Positions 46,209 through 56,198 are shown, numbered from the stretch's first letter. The stretch: DNA of 64,000 bases from Bisgaard Taxon 45 (GCA_030783905.1 JAQAHH010000004.1:1-64000); one strand, 5' to 3'. Numbers and translations are program-made. The notes: generated from the letters alone by a model not told the origin.

Positions 46209-47255
46209 CTAATGTTGTTCATTTAGTAATTTCTCAAATGCAGAGGACATTTTGGCCTCAAAGCCTTTTTCGGTCTTGCTAATGAGATACACGTATAAAT
46301 TGTATTTTTCCGCCACTTCTAACGCTTTTTCCTCCCCTAGCACATAAAGTCCAGTAGAAAGGCCATCTGCAGTCATGGTGGAGTCCGCTAATACGGTAAT
46401 CGACGCCAATCGATGTTCAATCGGGTAACCCGTTTTAGGGTCAATTTCATGAGAGAAACGGCGACCATTTTCTTCAAAATAGTTACGATAATTGCCGGAG
46501 GTTGCCATCGAAAAATCTTTTAAACCAATAATCTGTGACACGGCACGGCTACCATCAAAGTTAGGTTTTTCAATCGCGATTTGCCAATCTTTGCCTTCAA
46601 TGTTTTTCCCTTTTGCGCTAATCTCACCACCAATTTCTACTAAATAATTCGCGATGCCTTGCTGGGCTAAATGGCCTGCCACCTTATCTACACCGAAACC
46701 TTTGGCAATAGAAGAAAGGTCAATATATAACTGGGGGACGGTTTTAGCCAAATAGAATTTACCCTCTTGTTCGGTTAATTTCATTTTTTCAATGCCGACC
46801 CAAGCTCGGCGCTTTTCAACTTGTTCATCTAAGGTTTCATTGGTTTGGCGTTTTTCTGGTCCAAAGCCCCATAAATTGACAATCGGTCCAATCGTCACAT
46901 CTAACGCCCCTTCCGTCATGCTATGCAAACGAATCGCCTCTTTTAGCACTAAAGCCAAATCAGCCGAAATTTCAATGGGTGTATCTGTTTGTGTCGTTTG
47001 ATTAAACTGACTTAATTCTGAAGTCGAAATATAGGTGGACATTTTATCATTCACATCCCTCAATATCTCTTCAATTTGTGTATGCATATCAATCGGTTTA
47101 ATTTTGAGCTGCCCATCATCAATATATTTTACACTATAGGTCGTCCCCATGGTTTTGCCTGTAATCGTCACCACTTCAGGAGATTGATGACAAGCTAAGA
47201 GGAAAAGTGAACAAAAGCCAATGATGAGACCGCTAAGAATGTGTTTTATTTTCAC
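46209..47255 (-). CDS. apbE: FAD:protein FMN transferase ApbE
   Basis: ApbE attaches FMN covalently to threonines of NqrB and NqrC in the membrane/periplasm. The 348-residue protein is a lipoprotein (signal MKIKHILSGLIIGFCSLFLLAC, lipobox LLAC, Cys22). It has the family motifs GTTYSVKY, DLSSIAKGFGVDKV and HEIDPKTGYPI; the residues around TADGLSTGLY also match. It lies between nqrF and nqrM, 163 bases after nqrF with an uptake-signal hairpin in that gap. Confidence 0.95.
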   Translation of the reverse strand: MKIKHILSGLIIGFCSLFLLACHQSPEVVTITGKTMGTTYSVKYIDDGQLKIKPIDMHTQIEEILRDVNDKMSTYISTSELSQFNQTTQTDTPIEISADLALVLKEAIRLHSMTEGALDVTIGPIVNLWGFGPEKRQTNETLDEQVEKRRAWVGIEKMKLTEQEGKFYLAKTVPQLYIDLSSIAKGFGVDKVAGHLAQQGIANYLVEIGGEISAKGKNIEGKDWQIAIEKPNFDGSRAVSQIIGLKDFSMATSGNYRNYFEENGRRFSHEIDPKTGYPIEHRLASITVLADSTMTADGLSTGLYVLGEEKALEVAEKYNLYVYLISKTEKGFEAKMSSAFEKLLNEQH

Positions 47256-47349
47256 TGTAAATCCTTTCTAGTTTAAAAAGTTTGCAAGTTTGGATTCTCC
47301 AATATGGATTGCAAGATAAAAACCAAATTTTCAAATTTTCTGAAACGGC

Positions 47350-47394
47350 AGTGCGGTCAACCTTTACCAAACCTCGTAAAATCCGACCGCACTT
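47350..47394. repeat. Inverted uptake-signal pair between nqrF and apbE
   Basis: AGTGCGGTC (47350-47358) and GACCGCACT (47385-47393) form a 9-bp stem with a 26-base loop inside the nqr operon; only the right-hand copy is a perfect 9-mer core. It may separate the levels of pump and maturation genes. Confidence 0.7.
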
Positions 47395-47418
47395 TAATTA
47401 TGTTAAGATCAAGGTAGC

Positions 47419-48642
47419 TTAACCACCAAAATCATCTAATAAGATGTTTTCATCTTCCACGCCAAGATCTTTTAACATCTTAATCACAGAAGCATTCATG
47501 ATCGGTGGTCCACACATATAGTATTCACAATCTTCTGGTGCCTCATGATCTTTGAGATAGTTTTCATACAGCACATTATGAATAAAGCCTGTATAGCCGT
47601 CCCAATTATCCCCTGGCTGAGGATCGGAAAGTGCTACATGCCAAACGAAGTTATCATTTTCTGCTTGTAAGGTATCAAAATCTTCCACATAGAACATTTC
47701 GCGTTTAGAACGTGCACCATACCAGAACGACATTTTACGTTTGGATTTCAACCGTTTTAATTGGTCAAAAATGTGTGAACGCATTGGTGCCATACCCGCA
47801 CCACCACCAACAAACACCATCTCGGCATCCGTGTCTTTTGCAAAGAACTCACCGAATGGGCCCGAAATAGTCACCTTATCACCAGCCTTTAATGACCAAA
47901 TGTAAGAAGACATTTGACCTGGAGGGGCATCTGGGTTATTTGGTGGAGGTGTTGCAATACGCACGTTCAGCATGATAATGCCTTTCTCTTCTGGATAAGA
48001 AGCCATGGAGTAAGCACGGATAATATGCTCATCCACTTTAGACACATAACGCCATAAGTTATATTTATCCCAATCTTCATGATATTCTTCTGGGATATCA
48101 AAGTCTTTATAGGCTACCGTGTGTGGCTCGGCTTCAATCTGAATATAGCCGCCTGCACGGAATGGGACTTCTTCCCCTTCAGGAATTGCCAATTTTAGTT
48201 CTTTGATGAAAGTGGCTTTGTTATCATTCGAAATAACCGTACATTCCCATTTTTTCACACCAAATACTTCTTCTGGCAATTCAATCTTCATGCTGTTTTT
48301 CACATTCACTTGGCAAGAAAGGCGGTAACCTTCTTTTGCTTCACGTTTTGAAATATGTGAAAGTTCAGTAGGAAGAATATCCCCGCCACCTTCGGTGACT
48401 TTAACGATACACTGACCGCAAGAACCACCACCGCCACAGGCGGAAGAAACAAAGATGCCTTGACTCGCTAGCGCACCTAATAATTTTCCCCCTGCAGGCA
48501 AATGGATTGCTTTGCTTGGATCGTCATTAATTTCAATTGTAATGTCACCCGAATTCACCAATTTAGATTTAGCAAACAAAATAATGACTGCCAAAGCCAA
48601 AACGATAACGGTGAACATTGCAATACCAAGAGTAATTTCCAT
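47419..48642 (-). CDS. nqrF: Na+-translocating NADH:quinone reductase subunit F
   Basis: NqrF is the electron entry subunit: it oxidises NADH. The 407-residue protein has one N-terminal membrane helix, a 2Fe-2S ferredoxin domain with [12 protein letters not shown] plus a later LSCQV cysteine, and FAD/NADH domains with RAYSMAS and [20 protein letters not shown] precedes the ATG. It follows nqrE by 15 bases. Confidence 0.97.
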   Translation of the reverse strand: MEITLGIAMFTVIVLALAVIILFAKSKLVNSGDITIEINDDPSKAIHLPAGGKLLGALASQGIFVSSACGGGGSCGQCIVKVTEGGGDILPTELSHISKREAKEGYRLSCQVNVKNSMKIELPEEVFGVKKWECTVISNDNKATFIKELKLAIPEGEEVPFRAGGYIQIEAEPHTVAYKDFDIPEEYHEDWDKYNLWRYVSKVDEHIIRAYSMASYPEEKGIIMLNVRIATPPPNNPDAPPGQMSSYIWSLKAGDKVTISGPFGEFFAKDTDAEMVFVGGGAGMAPMRSHIFDQLKRLKSKRKMSFWYGARSKREMFYVEDFDTLQAENDNFVWHVALSDPQPGDNWDGYTGFIHNVLYENYLKDHEAPEDCEYYMCGPPIMNASVIKMLKDLGVEDENILLDDFGG

Positions 48643-48657
48643 TCTGTATCCCCTTTC

Positions 48658-49254
48658 TTACAACTGAATACCGGAAAATGACATAAAACCAAGTGCCATC
48701 AGACCGACCGTGATAAAGGTAATGCCTAAACCACGCAACCCTGTTGGTACATCAGAATATTTCATTTTTTCAGTGATGCCGGCAAGCGCAACAATCGCTA
48801 ACATCCACCCCGTACCTGCACCAATACCATAAACCACCGACTCTGCGAAGGTATAATCACGTTGTACCATGAAAGATACCCCACCGAAGATCGCACAGTT
48901 TACCGTAATTAAAGGTAAGAAAATCCCCAACGCGTTATAAAGTGCTGGGAAATACTTATCCAGTACCATCTCAAGGATTTGAACCAAGGCCGCAATCACA
49001 CCGATAAAGGTAATGAAGTTTAAGAAACTGAGATCAATCCCTTCAACCAATGCACTGTCTTTTAAGATAAAACTATACACTAATTGGTTCACTGGCACCG
49101 CAATACCTAATACCACGATAACCGCAATACCTAAACCAAATGCAGTTGACACTTTTTTCGAAACTGCAAGGAAGGTACACATCCCCAAGAAGAAAGAAAG
49201 TGCCATGTTTTCGATAAATACGGATTTAACGAAAAGGCTAATATAATGTTCCAT
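48658..49254 (-). CDS. nqrE: Na+-translocating NADH:quinone reductase subunit E
   Basis: NqrE is a six-helix membrane subunit that with NqrD holds a membrane-buried iron centre. The 198-residue length is standard. Family residues around [12 protein letters not shown] and [12 protein letters not shown] supply the conserved cysteines (Cys in each half). It lies 3 bases after nqrD in one transcript. Confidence 0.96.
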   Translation of the reverse strand: MEHYISLFVKSVFIENMALSFFLGMCTFLAVSKKVSTAFGLGIAVIVVLGIAVPVNQLVYSFILKDSALVEGIDLSFLNFITFIGVIAALVQILEMVLDKYFPALYNALGIFLPLITVNCAIFGGVSFMVQRDYTFAESVVYGIGAGTGWMLAIVALAGITEKMKYSDVPTGLRGLGITFITVGLMALGFMSFSGIQL

Positions 49255-49257
49255 AAA

Positions 49258-49884
49258 CTACTTCTCCACCTGATTTGGTTTTAAGGTACGAATACCCCAA
49301 ATAATAAAACCAATAATAAAGAACGCGCTTGGGGCAAGGAGGAATAAGCCATTGGTTTGATACCAACCACCATCTTGGATAGTTTGGAATACTGTCATGC
49401 CAAATAATTTACCTGAACCAATTAATTCACGGATAAAGGCAACAGAAATCAAAATGGCACCATACCCTAAACCGTTACCAATCCCATCAACCAAGCTTTC
49501 AAGTGGTTGTGATTTCATCGCAAAGGCTTCTGCACGTCCCATCACGATACAGTTAGTAATAATCAACCCCACGAAAACCGAAAGTTGTTTTGATAAACCG
49601 TATGCATAAGCACGTAAAATCTGGTCCACTAAGATAACCAATGAGGCAATGATCGCCATTTGCACGATAATACGTACGCTATTTGGAATATAGTTACGAA
49701 TCAACGAAATAAATAAGTTCGAAAATGCCGTTACGAAGGTGACTGCTAGCGTCATCACGATTGCTGTTTCTAATTTTGTGGTGACCGCTAAGGCAGAACA
49801 AATCCCTAAAATTTGTAACGCAATCGGGTTGTTATCCATCACTGGCGATAGCAACAAGCCTTTTAACTTTTTAGTATCAGCCAT
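49258..49884 (-). CDS. nqrD: Na+-translocating NADH:quinone reductase subunit D
   Basis: NqrD is the partner of NqrE, an inverted-topology six-helix subunit. The 208-residue protein shows the paired cysteine motifs [15 protein letters not shown] and [14 protein letters not shown]. It overlaps nqrC by 8 bases. Confidence 0.96.
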   Translation of the reverse strand: MADTKKLKGLLLSPVMDNNPIALQILGICSALAVTTKLETAIVMTLAVTFVTAFSNLFISLIRNYIPNSVRIIVQMAIIASLVILVDQILRAYAYGLSKQLSVFVGLIITNCIVMGRAEAFAMKSQPLESLVDGIGNGLGYGAILISVAFIRELIGSGKLFGMTVFQTIQDGGWYQTNGLFLLAPSAFFIIGFIIWGIRTLKPNQVEK

Positions 49885-50659
49885 TGTTCAACACTCCTGC
49901 TTTAAGTTTTGCTAAGAACGGCCCAAAGCCTTTTTGACCTAACCAGAATTTAAATGAATTGTTGACCCCATTACTGGTTAATGTCGAACCTGAAATTGCA
50001 TCAATCCCGTGTTCAGCGTTTGCTGATGCCCCTTTACCCACATACAAACCAATTTGGTTGTCTGCAGTGTAAAGTTTTTTACCAGGGAATTGCGCTTGCC
50101 ATTTCGGGTTTTCGATTTCACCACCCAATCCTGGTGTTTCACCTTGATCGTAGTAAGTGATGCCATTCACCGTGTTACCATCAGGTTGAACAGACATAAA
50201 ACCATACATCATGGACCACAAGCCTTTACCGTAGAACGGTAAAACCACTTGCGTGACTTCACCTGCATCATTTTTAACCAAATACACTTCAGCAAAATTT
50301 GCGCGTACACGGATACCCGCCACATCGTCCTCTGCTGAAAGTGCGGTGCTTTGTGCAGGATTTTTCACGGCTTTCGCAGCATCAAACCCTGGTTGTGCTG
50401 GGGCAAAATCACCCGTGTTTAAATCCACTAAACGGGCTTCAATATTTTTTGCATAAATCGTTTTGATTTCGCTATTTTTAGTTGTTGGTTGTAATAAACC
50501 GGCAACACTTAAAATATTTTTTTGCTTATCAAGTTCTTTTTGTTCGATTTGTGTTGGTTTAAGCAAAACAGCTGAACCCGCCACAATAATAGAACAAGCT
50601 AAGCTTAACAGGATAATGACGAGAAGTGTTCCGCCAACGCTATCTTTATTCTTAAACAT
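49877..50659 (-). CDS. nqrC: Na+-translocating NADH:quinone reductase subunit C
   Basis: NqrC carries a covalent FMN on a threonine in a mostly periplasmic domain. The 260-residue protein has one N-terminal helix and the flavinylation motif SGSTLTSNG with the acceptor Thr near residue 226. The family segment [10 protein letters not shown] is present. It overlaps nqrB and nqrD by 8 bases each. An uptake signal core lies inside at 50339-50347. Confidence 0.96.
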   Translation of the reverse strand: MFKNKDSVGGTLLVIILLSLACSIIVAGSAVLLKPTQIEQKELDKQKNILSVAGLLQPTTKNSEIKTIYAKNIEARLVDLNTGDFAPAQPGFDAAKAVKNPAQSTALSAEDDVAGIRVRANFAEVYLVKNDAGEVTQVVLPFYGKGLWSMMYGFMSVQPDGNTVNGITYYDQGETPGLGGEIENPKWQAQFPGKKLYTADNQIGLYVGKGASANAEHGIDAISGSTLTSNGVNNSFKFWLGQKGFGPFLAKLKAGVLNNG

Positions 50660-51884
50660 TGCGAGCTCTCCGACGTTTGATATTTGCTTGTACCACTAAA
50701 TAATCGAATACTGGCGCAAACAAGTTAGCAAATAAAATAGCAAGCATCATACCTTCTGGATACGCTGGGTTTACCACGCGGATTAACACCGCCATCGCAC
50801 CAATTAAGATACCGTACCACCATTTCCCTTTGTTAGTGAATGCGGCAGAAACAGGGTCTGTCGCCATAAAGAACATCCCTAATGCGAAACCACCTAACAC
50901 AAAGTGCCAATACCAAGGCATAGCAAATAATGGATTTGTGCTTGAGCCAATGAAATTAAATAACGCAGAGGTGGCAATCATACCGATCATCACACCTGCA
51001 ATGATGCGCCAAGAAGCGATACGGGCAAACACAATAATCGCGGCACCAATAATCAATGCAAGGGTAGAGACTTCACCGATAGAGCCTGGAATATTACCAA
51101 TAAAGGCATCCATCCAAGTGATAGGTTGACCAGTTACCACATGTTTTAAGCCAGCTTCGCCACCTACAGCCCACTGTGAAAGTGCGGTTGCACCGGAGAA
51201 ACCATCTGCAGCCACCCATACCGTATCACCTGAAATTTGAGCAGGATAAGCAAAGAACAAAAACGCACGTGCCGCTAATGCTGGGTTCATGAAGTTTTTA
51301 CCAACCCCACCAAAAATTTCTTTTGCCACAACCACACCAAAGGTCGTCGCTAAGGCGGCTTGCCATAATGGTAATGTTGGTGGCACGATCAATGCTAACA
51401 GGATAGAGGTAACGAAGAACCCTTCATTAATCTCATGCTTACGCACCATCGCAAATAGCACTTCCCAGAAACCACCGACTAAGAAAATGGTTAAGTAAAT
51501 CGGTAAGAAGTAAGTTGCACCTAACAACATCTTACTCCCCCAACCGGCTGACAGGGTCAAATCTGCACCTAATGCATGACTTAACGCATATTGCCAATGG
51601 GCTGAAATAGCGTGTTGTAATGTGCCTAATGCGTCCGTTGCTAAAATCGCTTGGGCACCGACGTTATACATCCCGTAAAACATCGCAGGGAATAAAGATA
51701 ACCACACCAACACCATCATACGTTTAGAATCTAACGCATCACGCACATGAGAAGCTTTATGCGTTACCGTACCTGGGGTATATAAGAATGTCGCGGTTGC
51801 TTCAAATAACGCATACCATTTCTCATACTTACCACCCGGTAAAAACGCAGGTTCAATTTTTTCAATAAAATGTTTTAAACCCAT
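50652..51884 (-). CDS. nqrB: Na+-translocating NADH:quinone reductase subunit B
   Basis: NqrB is the main membrane subunit that holds covalent FMN and riboflavin and lies on the sodium path. The 410-residue protein has about ten hydrophobic segments and the flavinylation motif [10 protein letters not shown] with the acceptor Thr233. Its C-terminal end RRRARNV overlaps nqrC. It starts 2 bases after nqrA. An uptake signal core is inside at 51180-51188. Confidence 0.96.
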   Translation of the reverse strand: MGLKHFIEKIEPAFLPGGKYEKWYALFEATATFLYTPGTVTHKASHVRDALDSKRMMVLVWLSLFPAMFYGMYNVGAQAILATDALGTLQHAISAHWQYALSHALGADLTLSAGWGSKMLLGATYFLPIYLTIFLVGGFWEVLFAMVRKHEINEGFFVTSILLALIVPPTLPLWQAALATTFGVVVAKEIFGGVGKNFMNPALAARAFLFFAYPAQISGDTVWVAADGFSGATALSQWAVGGEAGLKHVVTGQPITWMDAFIGNIPGSIGEVSTLALIIGAAIIVFARIASWRIIAGVMIGMIATSALFNFIGSSTNPLFAMPWYWHFVLGGFALGMFFMATDPVSAAFTNKGKWWYGILIGAMAVLIRVVNPAYPEGMMLAILFANLFAPVFDYLVVQANIKRRRARNV

Positions 51885-51886
51885 TT

Positions 51887-53227
51887 TTAACCTTCCTTCT
51901 CGATCTTGTCTAATGCTTGACGTAAGAGCGGACCATATTCATTTTTACCTGGGCAAACAAAGGTACAAAGGGCTAAATCTTCTTCATCTAGCTCTAAACA
52001 ACCTAATGCCTGTGCAGAATCGGTATCACCTGCCGCCAAATCACGCAGTAATAATGTTGGAATAATATCCAAAGGCATCACACGTTCATAAGCACCGATT
52101 GGTACCATCGCACGCTCGCCACCATTAAGTGCGGTGGTAAAATTAAATAATTTTTTCGAGAAATGTCCTAGTACGGTACGAGAAAGTGAATATTTATTCG
52201 TACCCGGCATAATCCAACCTAAAAACTCTTTCTCACGCCCTTCTTCTAAAACAGAGACTTGCAATGCATAACGGCCTAAATAATCTACTGGACCGCTTGC
52301 TGTCGCACCGCTTAAAACAGAACCTGAAATCACACGGTTTTCACCCTCTTTCAACTCATTCGCGGTTAATTGAGAAAGGTTTGCACCGACAACGGTACGC
52401 ACCAGTCTTGGGTTGTTCACTTGTGGACCGGCTAGCGACACGACGCGAGAAACATCCAATTCGCCAGTGGTAAATAGTTTACCGACGGCAATCACATCTT
52501 GGTAATTGATATACCACACAAATTTGGTGGCACTCACTGGATCAATAAAGTGAATATGGGTCCCACTTAACCCAGCAGGATGTGGACCAGCAAATTCTTT
52601 CACTTCAAGATTCGCCAGACTTGGGCTTGGAATGCTCGCATTCGCTGCTTTACACAAGTACACTTTACCGTCAAGTAAACGACTGAGTACTGTGAGACCG
52701 GCTTCAAAATCTTGTGCTGATTGTTTTAAGATTACTTGCGGATCCGCTGCCAATGGATTGGTATCCATCGCATTCACGAAAAGTGACACCGGGATCGCAT
52801 CTACAGCAGGTATTTTACTGAAAGGACGCGTACGAAGTGCGGTCCATAATCCAGACGTTTGTAAATTTCGACGAACTTGCTCTGAAGTAAGTTGTTTTAA
52901 TTGTTCTGTTGTATATTTTTCAAAGGTCACTTGCTCATTGCCTTCGACCTGAATCACTACAGATTGTAAAACTCGCTTAGCACCACGGTTAATCGCAGTT
53001 ACAGTACCACTTGCAGGGGCAGTGAAAACCACGCCAGGATTCTTTTTGTCTTCAAAAAGAACTTGACCTTTTTTCACCACATCACCCTCGCGCACCTTCA
53101 TTGAAGGGCGCATTCCCACATACTCTTCACCAAGCAAAGCAACTTCAGTGATAGCATTGCCATCACGGATTACCTGCTCTGGGCTTCCAGAAATCGGAAG
53201 ATTCAAGCCTTTTTTAATCGTAATCAT
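51887..53227 (-). CDS. nqrA: Na+-translocating NADH:quinone reductase subunit A
   Basis: NqrA is the cytoplasmic subunit that contributes to quinone binding. The 446-residue protein begins [14 protein letters not shown], typical of the family, and has a Rnf C-like fold region with [16 protein letters not shown] and [10 protein letters not shown]. It lacks a clear ribosome-binding sequence, unlike the rest of the operon. It is the first gene of nqrABCDEF-apbE-nqrM. Two uptake signal cores are inside (52127-52135, 52835-52843). Confidence 0.96.
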   Translation of the reverse strand: MITIKKGLNLPISGSPEQVIRDGNAITEVALLGEEYVGMRPSMKVREGDVVKKGQVLFEDKKNPGVVFTAPASGTVTAINRGAKRVLQSVVIQVEGNEQVTFEKYTTEQLKQLTSEQVRRNLQTSGLWTALRTRPFSKIPAVDAIPVSLFVNAMDTNPLAADPQVILKQSAQDFEAGLTVLSRLLDGKVYLCKAANASIPSPSLANLEVKEFAGPHPAGLSGTHIHFIDPVSATKFVWYINYQDVIAVGKLFTTGELDVSRVVSLAGPQVNNPRLVRTVVGANLSQLTANELKEGENRVISGSVLSGATASGPVDYLGRYALQVSVLEEGREKEFLGWIMPGTNKYSLSRTVLGHFSKKLFNFTTALNGGERAMVPIGAYERVMPLDIIPTLLLRDLAAGDTDSAQALGCLELDEEDLALCTFVCPGKNEYGPLLRQALDKIEKEG

Positions 53228-53435
53228 ATTGTTTGCACTACTTTTAGTCAGATTAAAAATATAGTTACAGTGCCTAACACGGTAACCTCGTCTTGAGTAA
53301 TGATTTCAGCAAGCTCATGCAAACGCCATCAAAGCACCTACAATCACCCACTTAATCTCACATAAATTAAAACTCAAATTCTGTATGTCGTCCCTATTTT
53401 GAACTGGGTTAATCAGAGAAAATTGTTCAAAATAC

Positions 53436-53467
53436 AGACGTTAAAATTTTGATAAAATAAAACGTCT
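53436..53467. repeat. Inverted repeat in the nqrA upstream region
   Basis: AGACGTT (53436-53442) and AACGTCT (53461-53467) are separated by an 18-base A/T-rich spacer, about 210-240 bases above the nqrA start. Each arm resembles a MetJ half-box, but they are not tandem. It may be an operator or a hairpin in a long nqr leader. The rest of 53228-53540 shows no gene to me. Confidence 0.45.
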
Positions 53468-53545
53468 TATTTTAACTAAATAATAACCTTGGTGCCACTT
53501 TCGCACCCGATTTTTCTGAATTTTTAGTAAAAAAAATCTTTTTTT

Positions 53546-53574
53546 TTGAAGAAGGTCAAATTTTACTCATAATG
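53546..53574 (+). promoter_or_regulatory. Possible promoter for a short plus-strand transcript
   Basis: TTGAAG (53546-53551), 17 bp and ATAATG (53569-53574). It would drive transcription toward the terminator at 53845-53879. The match is moderate. Confidence 0.35.
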
Positions 53575-53694
53575 AGCACGAGTAATTTACTTATAAAGGG
53601 TTAGATAAGAAAAAAGGCGTGTTTAGATTCATTTTGTTATCTCAGTGGACATTTTAACAAAAGACATGCTCTTTCTTTGATGGGTGAAAGATAA

Positions 53695-53894
53695 CATGCC
53701 ACTTACACTCAGCCTCAAAAACAAATTACTGTTGCCATCGAAAGAATCCTAAAAAACAGGAACTGCCTGATTTTTATTATGTTGATCCTGTAGTAGTAGA
53801 TAAACAGAAAGCTCAAGAATATTCAGGTTTGTTCTACAATACACACCGCACGTTCACTACAGATGAGCGTGCGGTTTTTAGTCTCTTAAATTAA
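53695..53894 (+). pseudogene. Broken or frameshifted short reading frame, origin unknown
   Basis: Two overlapping plus-strand frames read like parts of one protein. The first (from 53695, no start codon, stop 53791) ends in ...KQITVAIERILK. The frame shifted by -1 continues KKQELPDFYYVDPVVVDKQ... to a TAA at 53892-53894. The switch falls in a run of six As (53751-53756); one more A would join them as IERILKKQELPDF. The composition is protein-like but I recognise no family. It could be a gene remnant, an indel-broken gene, or chance. Its 3' end overlaps the bolA stop. Confidence 0.35.
53845..53879 (+). terminator. Plus-strand terminator before bolA
   Basis: A 12-bp stem ACCGCACGTTCA / TGAGCGTGCGGT (one G-T pair) with a 7-base loop, then five Ts on the plus strand only. 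No annotated plus-strand gene lies upstream in the gap, so it implies a short transcript or a decayed gene. The minus side has no T-run and does not suit bolA. Confidence 0.8.
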
Positions 53895-54202
53895 TGCCCC
53901 ACACCCACACAATTGGTGGATTTTGGCGTAGTTTCTTCTCGTTGAAGCCATTCCTCTTTGGTATAAAGGTGTAATGCCAATGCATGAATACCTTGTGCTA
54001 AATCCTCTGCCAAAAATTGATAAAGTTTACGGTGGCGAGCTACCTTGCTTAATCCATCGAAATGCTCACTGACTAACACAATCTTAAAATGCGAATTGGC
54101 ACCACGTCCTGAACTATGCATATGACTTTCATTTTCCACAACTAAAAAATGTGGTTTAAATGCGGCAGTTAAGCGTGCGATCAGTTCTTGCTGTTTTGAC
54201 AT
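53891..54202 (-). CDS. bolA: BolA family protein
   Basis: BolA proteins work with monothiol glutaredoxins in iron-sulfur cluster handling and also affect cell shape. The 103-residue protein starts at the ATG at 54202 (MSKQQELIARL) with GAGGAAA before it. The invariant His region and the helix-turn-helix-like KH fold are seen in ENESHMHSSGRGANSHFKIVLVS and KVARHRKLYQFLAEDL. It is divergent from yajG as in E. coli. Confidence 0.93.
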   Translation of the reverse strand: MSKQQELIARLTAAFKPHFLVVENESHMHSSGRGANSHFKIVLVSEHFDGLSKVARHRKLYQFLAEDLAQGIHALALHLYTKEEWLQREETTPKSTNCVGVGH

Positions 54203-54341
54203 ATTGTGTTTCCTCACCCTTTCAATAAATTTAAGGCGTAAAGGCTATACATTCCTCATTAACTTTGCAAGAATAATATCTCCCCATTTTTCTCCTTTGC
54301 TGCCATAAAAGGTCAGCGACCATTTATTTTATGAGGACATT

Positions 54342-54935
54342 ATGAAACGACGTCACACGCTTTCACTCCTTGCCGTTATCGCAGGAAGCCTGCTATTCGC
54401 AGGTTGTCAAACCCAGCCTTCCACCTTAACATTTACACCACCAGCACCCGTTGCCTCTATGGCGGTCAATCAACATGCAGTCGTGTTTGTCTCGGTACGC
54501 GATAAGCGTCCACAAAGTGAAGTATCGAGTTATGTGGCTGATGGTCGATTAGTCAAACTCGCTGCACAACCGAGCGTAACTGAGTTATTTCAACAAGTTC
54601 AACAGCAAGATTTAGTAAGTAAAGGTTTCCGTATTGGTCATGCACAACATGCGAATGTGTCTGTCACTGTGGATGTGAACCAGTTTTACGCCAATGTCGA
54701 ACAAGGGAACTTACGTTATAATCTAGACAGCAAAGTACAAGTAACGGTGCATGCGCAAAGCGCAAAAGGGCATTTTAGTAAAAATATTAATGCGAGTCGC
54801 ACTTATTCAGGCGCTTTTTCCGCGAAAAATCCCGAAATACAGAAAGTGCTAGGGGAAACCTTTAACGAAGTGGTGAGCTCGATCTATAATGACCGTGAAG
54901 TGGCAAATGCCATTACCTCCCTCGCCACCCCATAA
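54342..54935 (+). CDS. yajG: YajG family lipoprotein
   Basis: A 197-residue predicted lipoprotein with signal peptide and lipobox FAGC (Cys near residue 22), followed by a beta-rich domain typical of YajG. The Asp at +2 that would keep it in the inner membrane is absent (Gln follows Cys), so it is probably sent to the outer membrane. Function unknown. It is divergent from bolA, as in E. coli, but ampG is not next to it. A strong terminator follows. Confidence 0.85.
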   Translation: MKRRHTLSLLAVIAGSLLFAGCQTQPSTLTFTPPAPVASMAVNQHAVVFVSVRDKRPQSEVSSYVADGRLVKLAAQPSVTELFQQVQQQDLVSKGFRIGHAQHANVSVTVDVNQFYANVEQGNLRYNLDSKVQVTVHAQSAKGHFSKNINASRTYSGAFSAKNPEIQKVLGETFNEVVSSIYNDREVANAITSLATP

Positions 54936-54952
54936 ATTTGTCTCATTTTGTT

Positions 54953-54990
54953 AAAATCGATTCTGGTCATTAGTGACGAGAATCGATTTT
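54953..54990. terminator. Terminator of yajG
   Basis: A 12-bp perfect stem AAAATCGATTCT / AGAATCGATTTT (54953-54964, 54979-54990) with an inner 4-bp stem GTCA/TGAC and loop TTAG, followed by TT. Confidence 0.9.
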
Positions 54991-55027
54991 TTCATACTGA
55001 ATCTTGCCTCTCGCTTTACTCAACGCA

Positions 55028-55086
55028 TTGAATAATAGTTCACCTTCCTTTATGATATTTTTCATTTGAGAATAATTATCATTAAA
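55028..55086 (+). promoter_or_regulatory. Promoter with Fur-box-like site before the methyltransferase
   Basis: TTGAAT (55028-55033), 17 bp and TATGAT (55051-55056) are followed at 55068-55086 by GAGAATAATTATCATTAAA. This matches the 19-base Fur consensus at 14 positions. It would cover the predicted start of transcription, a classic place for iron repression. Confidence 0.6.
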
Positions 55087-55098
55087 AGAGGTGATATT

Positions 55099-55929
55099 AT
55101 GTCTGATAAAATCTCTCCTGATAAAATATCAGGGCTTTCCTCCACGTTATTAATTACGCTTTGGGCAAAAGCAGTAGAATACGATAAACCTAATCCCTTG
55201 CTGAAAGATCCAGAAGCCGCAAGGCTAAAAAAACAGATTGATTATGATTTTCAAAAGTTTAACTCTGCGCGTTTATCACAAGTGGGATGCTGTGGACGGG
55301 CAAAATTATTTGATCAACAAATCCTCACATTTCTTTCACAGCATCCAGATGCAGTTATTGTCCAACTGGGTGCTGGCTTAGATGCACGCTTTGAGCGCTT
55401 AAACAGACCGAAAGTCACTGCTTGGTATGATTTGGACTTACCCGAAGTCATCGCTATACGTCGTCAACTTTTGCCGGAAACGGACAACCAGTATTTGGCC
55501 GATTCACTTTTCAATACAGATTGGATGAACACTGTCCGTCAGCACAACAAACCCATCTTATTAATTCTTGAAGGGGTATTGATGTTTTTTCCTAAAGATG
55601 AGGTCAAACATTTTATTGTAACAGTAGCAGAAAACTTACCCAACAGTACGATGATTTTCGATATTGTTCCACCGATGGCAGTCGGTCGTGGTCAATACCA
55701 CGACGCACTCAAGAAAATCGACAACCAAGCCCGTCCAGAATTTACTTGGACTGTGCAGAATAGCCAAGAATTTGAAACCTGGCATCCCTCTGTGAAATTA
55801 GACTCAGTTCATTATTTAAGTGACACTTGTCAATCGCATTATCCTTGGTGGATCAGGTTACTCTACGCAACACGTTGGGGAAAACATAATTTAGATATGC
55901 GTATCGTCACAATAAGCTTTGTCGCCTAA
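55099..55929 (+). CDS. LCM/TcmP-type class I methyltransferase
   Basis: A 276-residue SAM-dependent methyltransferase of the leucine carboxyl methyltransferase (PPM1/TcmP-like) family. The start is the ATG at 55099 after AAGAGGTGAT; eleven more codons are open upstream but lie across the Fur-like site. SAM-motif I is VIVQLGAGLDARFERL (near residue 86-100), then WYDLDLPEVI and LILEGVLMFF (motif III). Substrate unknown. It stands alone between yajG and tRNA genes, and no partner biosynthetic gene is seen. Confidence 0.85.
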   Translation: MSDKISPDKISGLSSTLLITLWAKAVEYDKPNPLLKDPEAARLKKQIDYDFQKFNSARLSQVGCCGRAKLFDQQILTFLSQHPDAVIVQLGAGLDARFERLNRPKVTAWYDLDLPEVIAIRRQLLPETDNQYLADSLFNTDWMNTVRQHNKPILLILEGVLMFFPKDEVKHFIVTVAENLPNSTMIFDIVPPMAVGRGQYHDALKKIDNQARPEFTWTVQNSQEFETWHPSVKLDSVHYLSDTCQSHYPWWIRLLYATRWGKHNLDMRIVTISFVA

Positions 55930-55997
55930 CAAGCAAAAGGCACTCATTCGCCCACTGAGTACGCCATCTAGCAAAAAATGAGGGGATGGGACATGCT

Positions 55998-56014
55998 ATG
56001 ATTCTATCAATCAT
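55998..56014. repeat. Small inverted repeat after the methyltransferase
   Basis: ATGATT / AATCAT (6-bp arms, 5-base loop) without a T-run. The stretch 55930-56080 shows no gene; this weak hairpin is the only structure I see in it. Confidence 0.3.
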
Positions 56015-56081
56015 AAACAGTAACCGCTTTTCTGTGACAACACAGTAACAAGTTAAAAGTAAGTATATACATGCAGAAATG

Positions 56082-56111
56082 AAAAAACCCGCTGATTAAT
56101 TAGCGGGTTTT
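56082..56111 (-). terminator. Terminator of the tRNA-Phe/tRNA-Asn transcript
   Basis: A 10-bp stem AAAACCCGCT (56084-56093) / AGCGGGTTTT (56102-56111) with an 8-base loop. On the minus strand it ends in a T-run. It lies 8 bases after tRNA-Asn. Confidence 0.9.
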
Positions 56112-56118
56112 AAGAATT

Positions 56119-56194
56119 TGGCTCCTCCTGCTGGACTTGAACCAGCGACATACGGATTAACAGTCCGCCGTTCTACCGACTGAACTAAGGAGGA
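56119..56194 (-). tRNA. tRNA-Asn (anticodon GTT)
   Basis: A complete 76-base tRNA with encoded CCA. The acceptor stem is TCCTCCT / AGGAGGA, the anticodon loop reads CTGTTAA, and the T-loop GGTTCAAGTCC is normal. It follows tRNA-Phe by 4 bases in the same transcript. Confidence 0.97.
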
Positions 56195-56198
56195 ATCG

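Noticed and set aside
53240..53330. Short peptide frames in the nqrA leader on the minus strand (for example a 14-residue [13 protein letters not shown] peptide)
   Set aside because: No ribosome site at a usable distance and no attenuator-like hairpin with a T-run follows.
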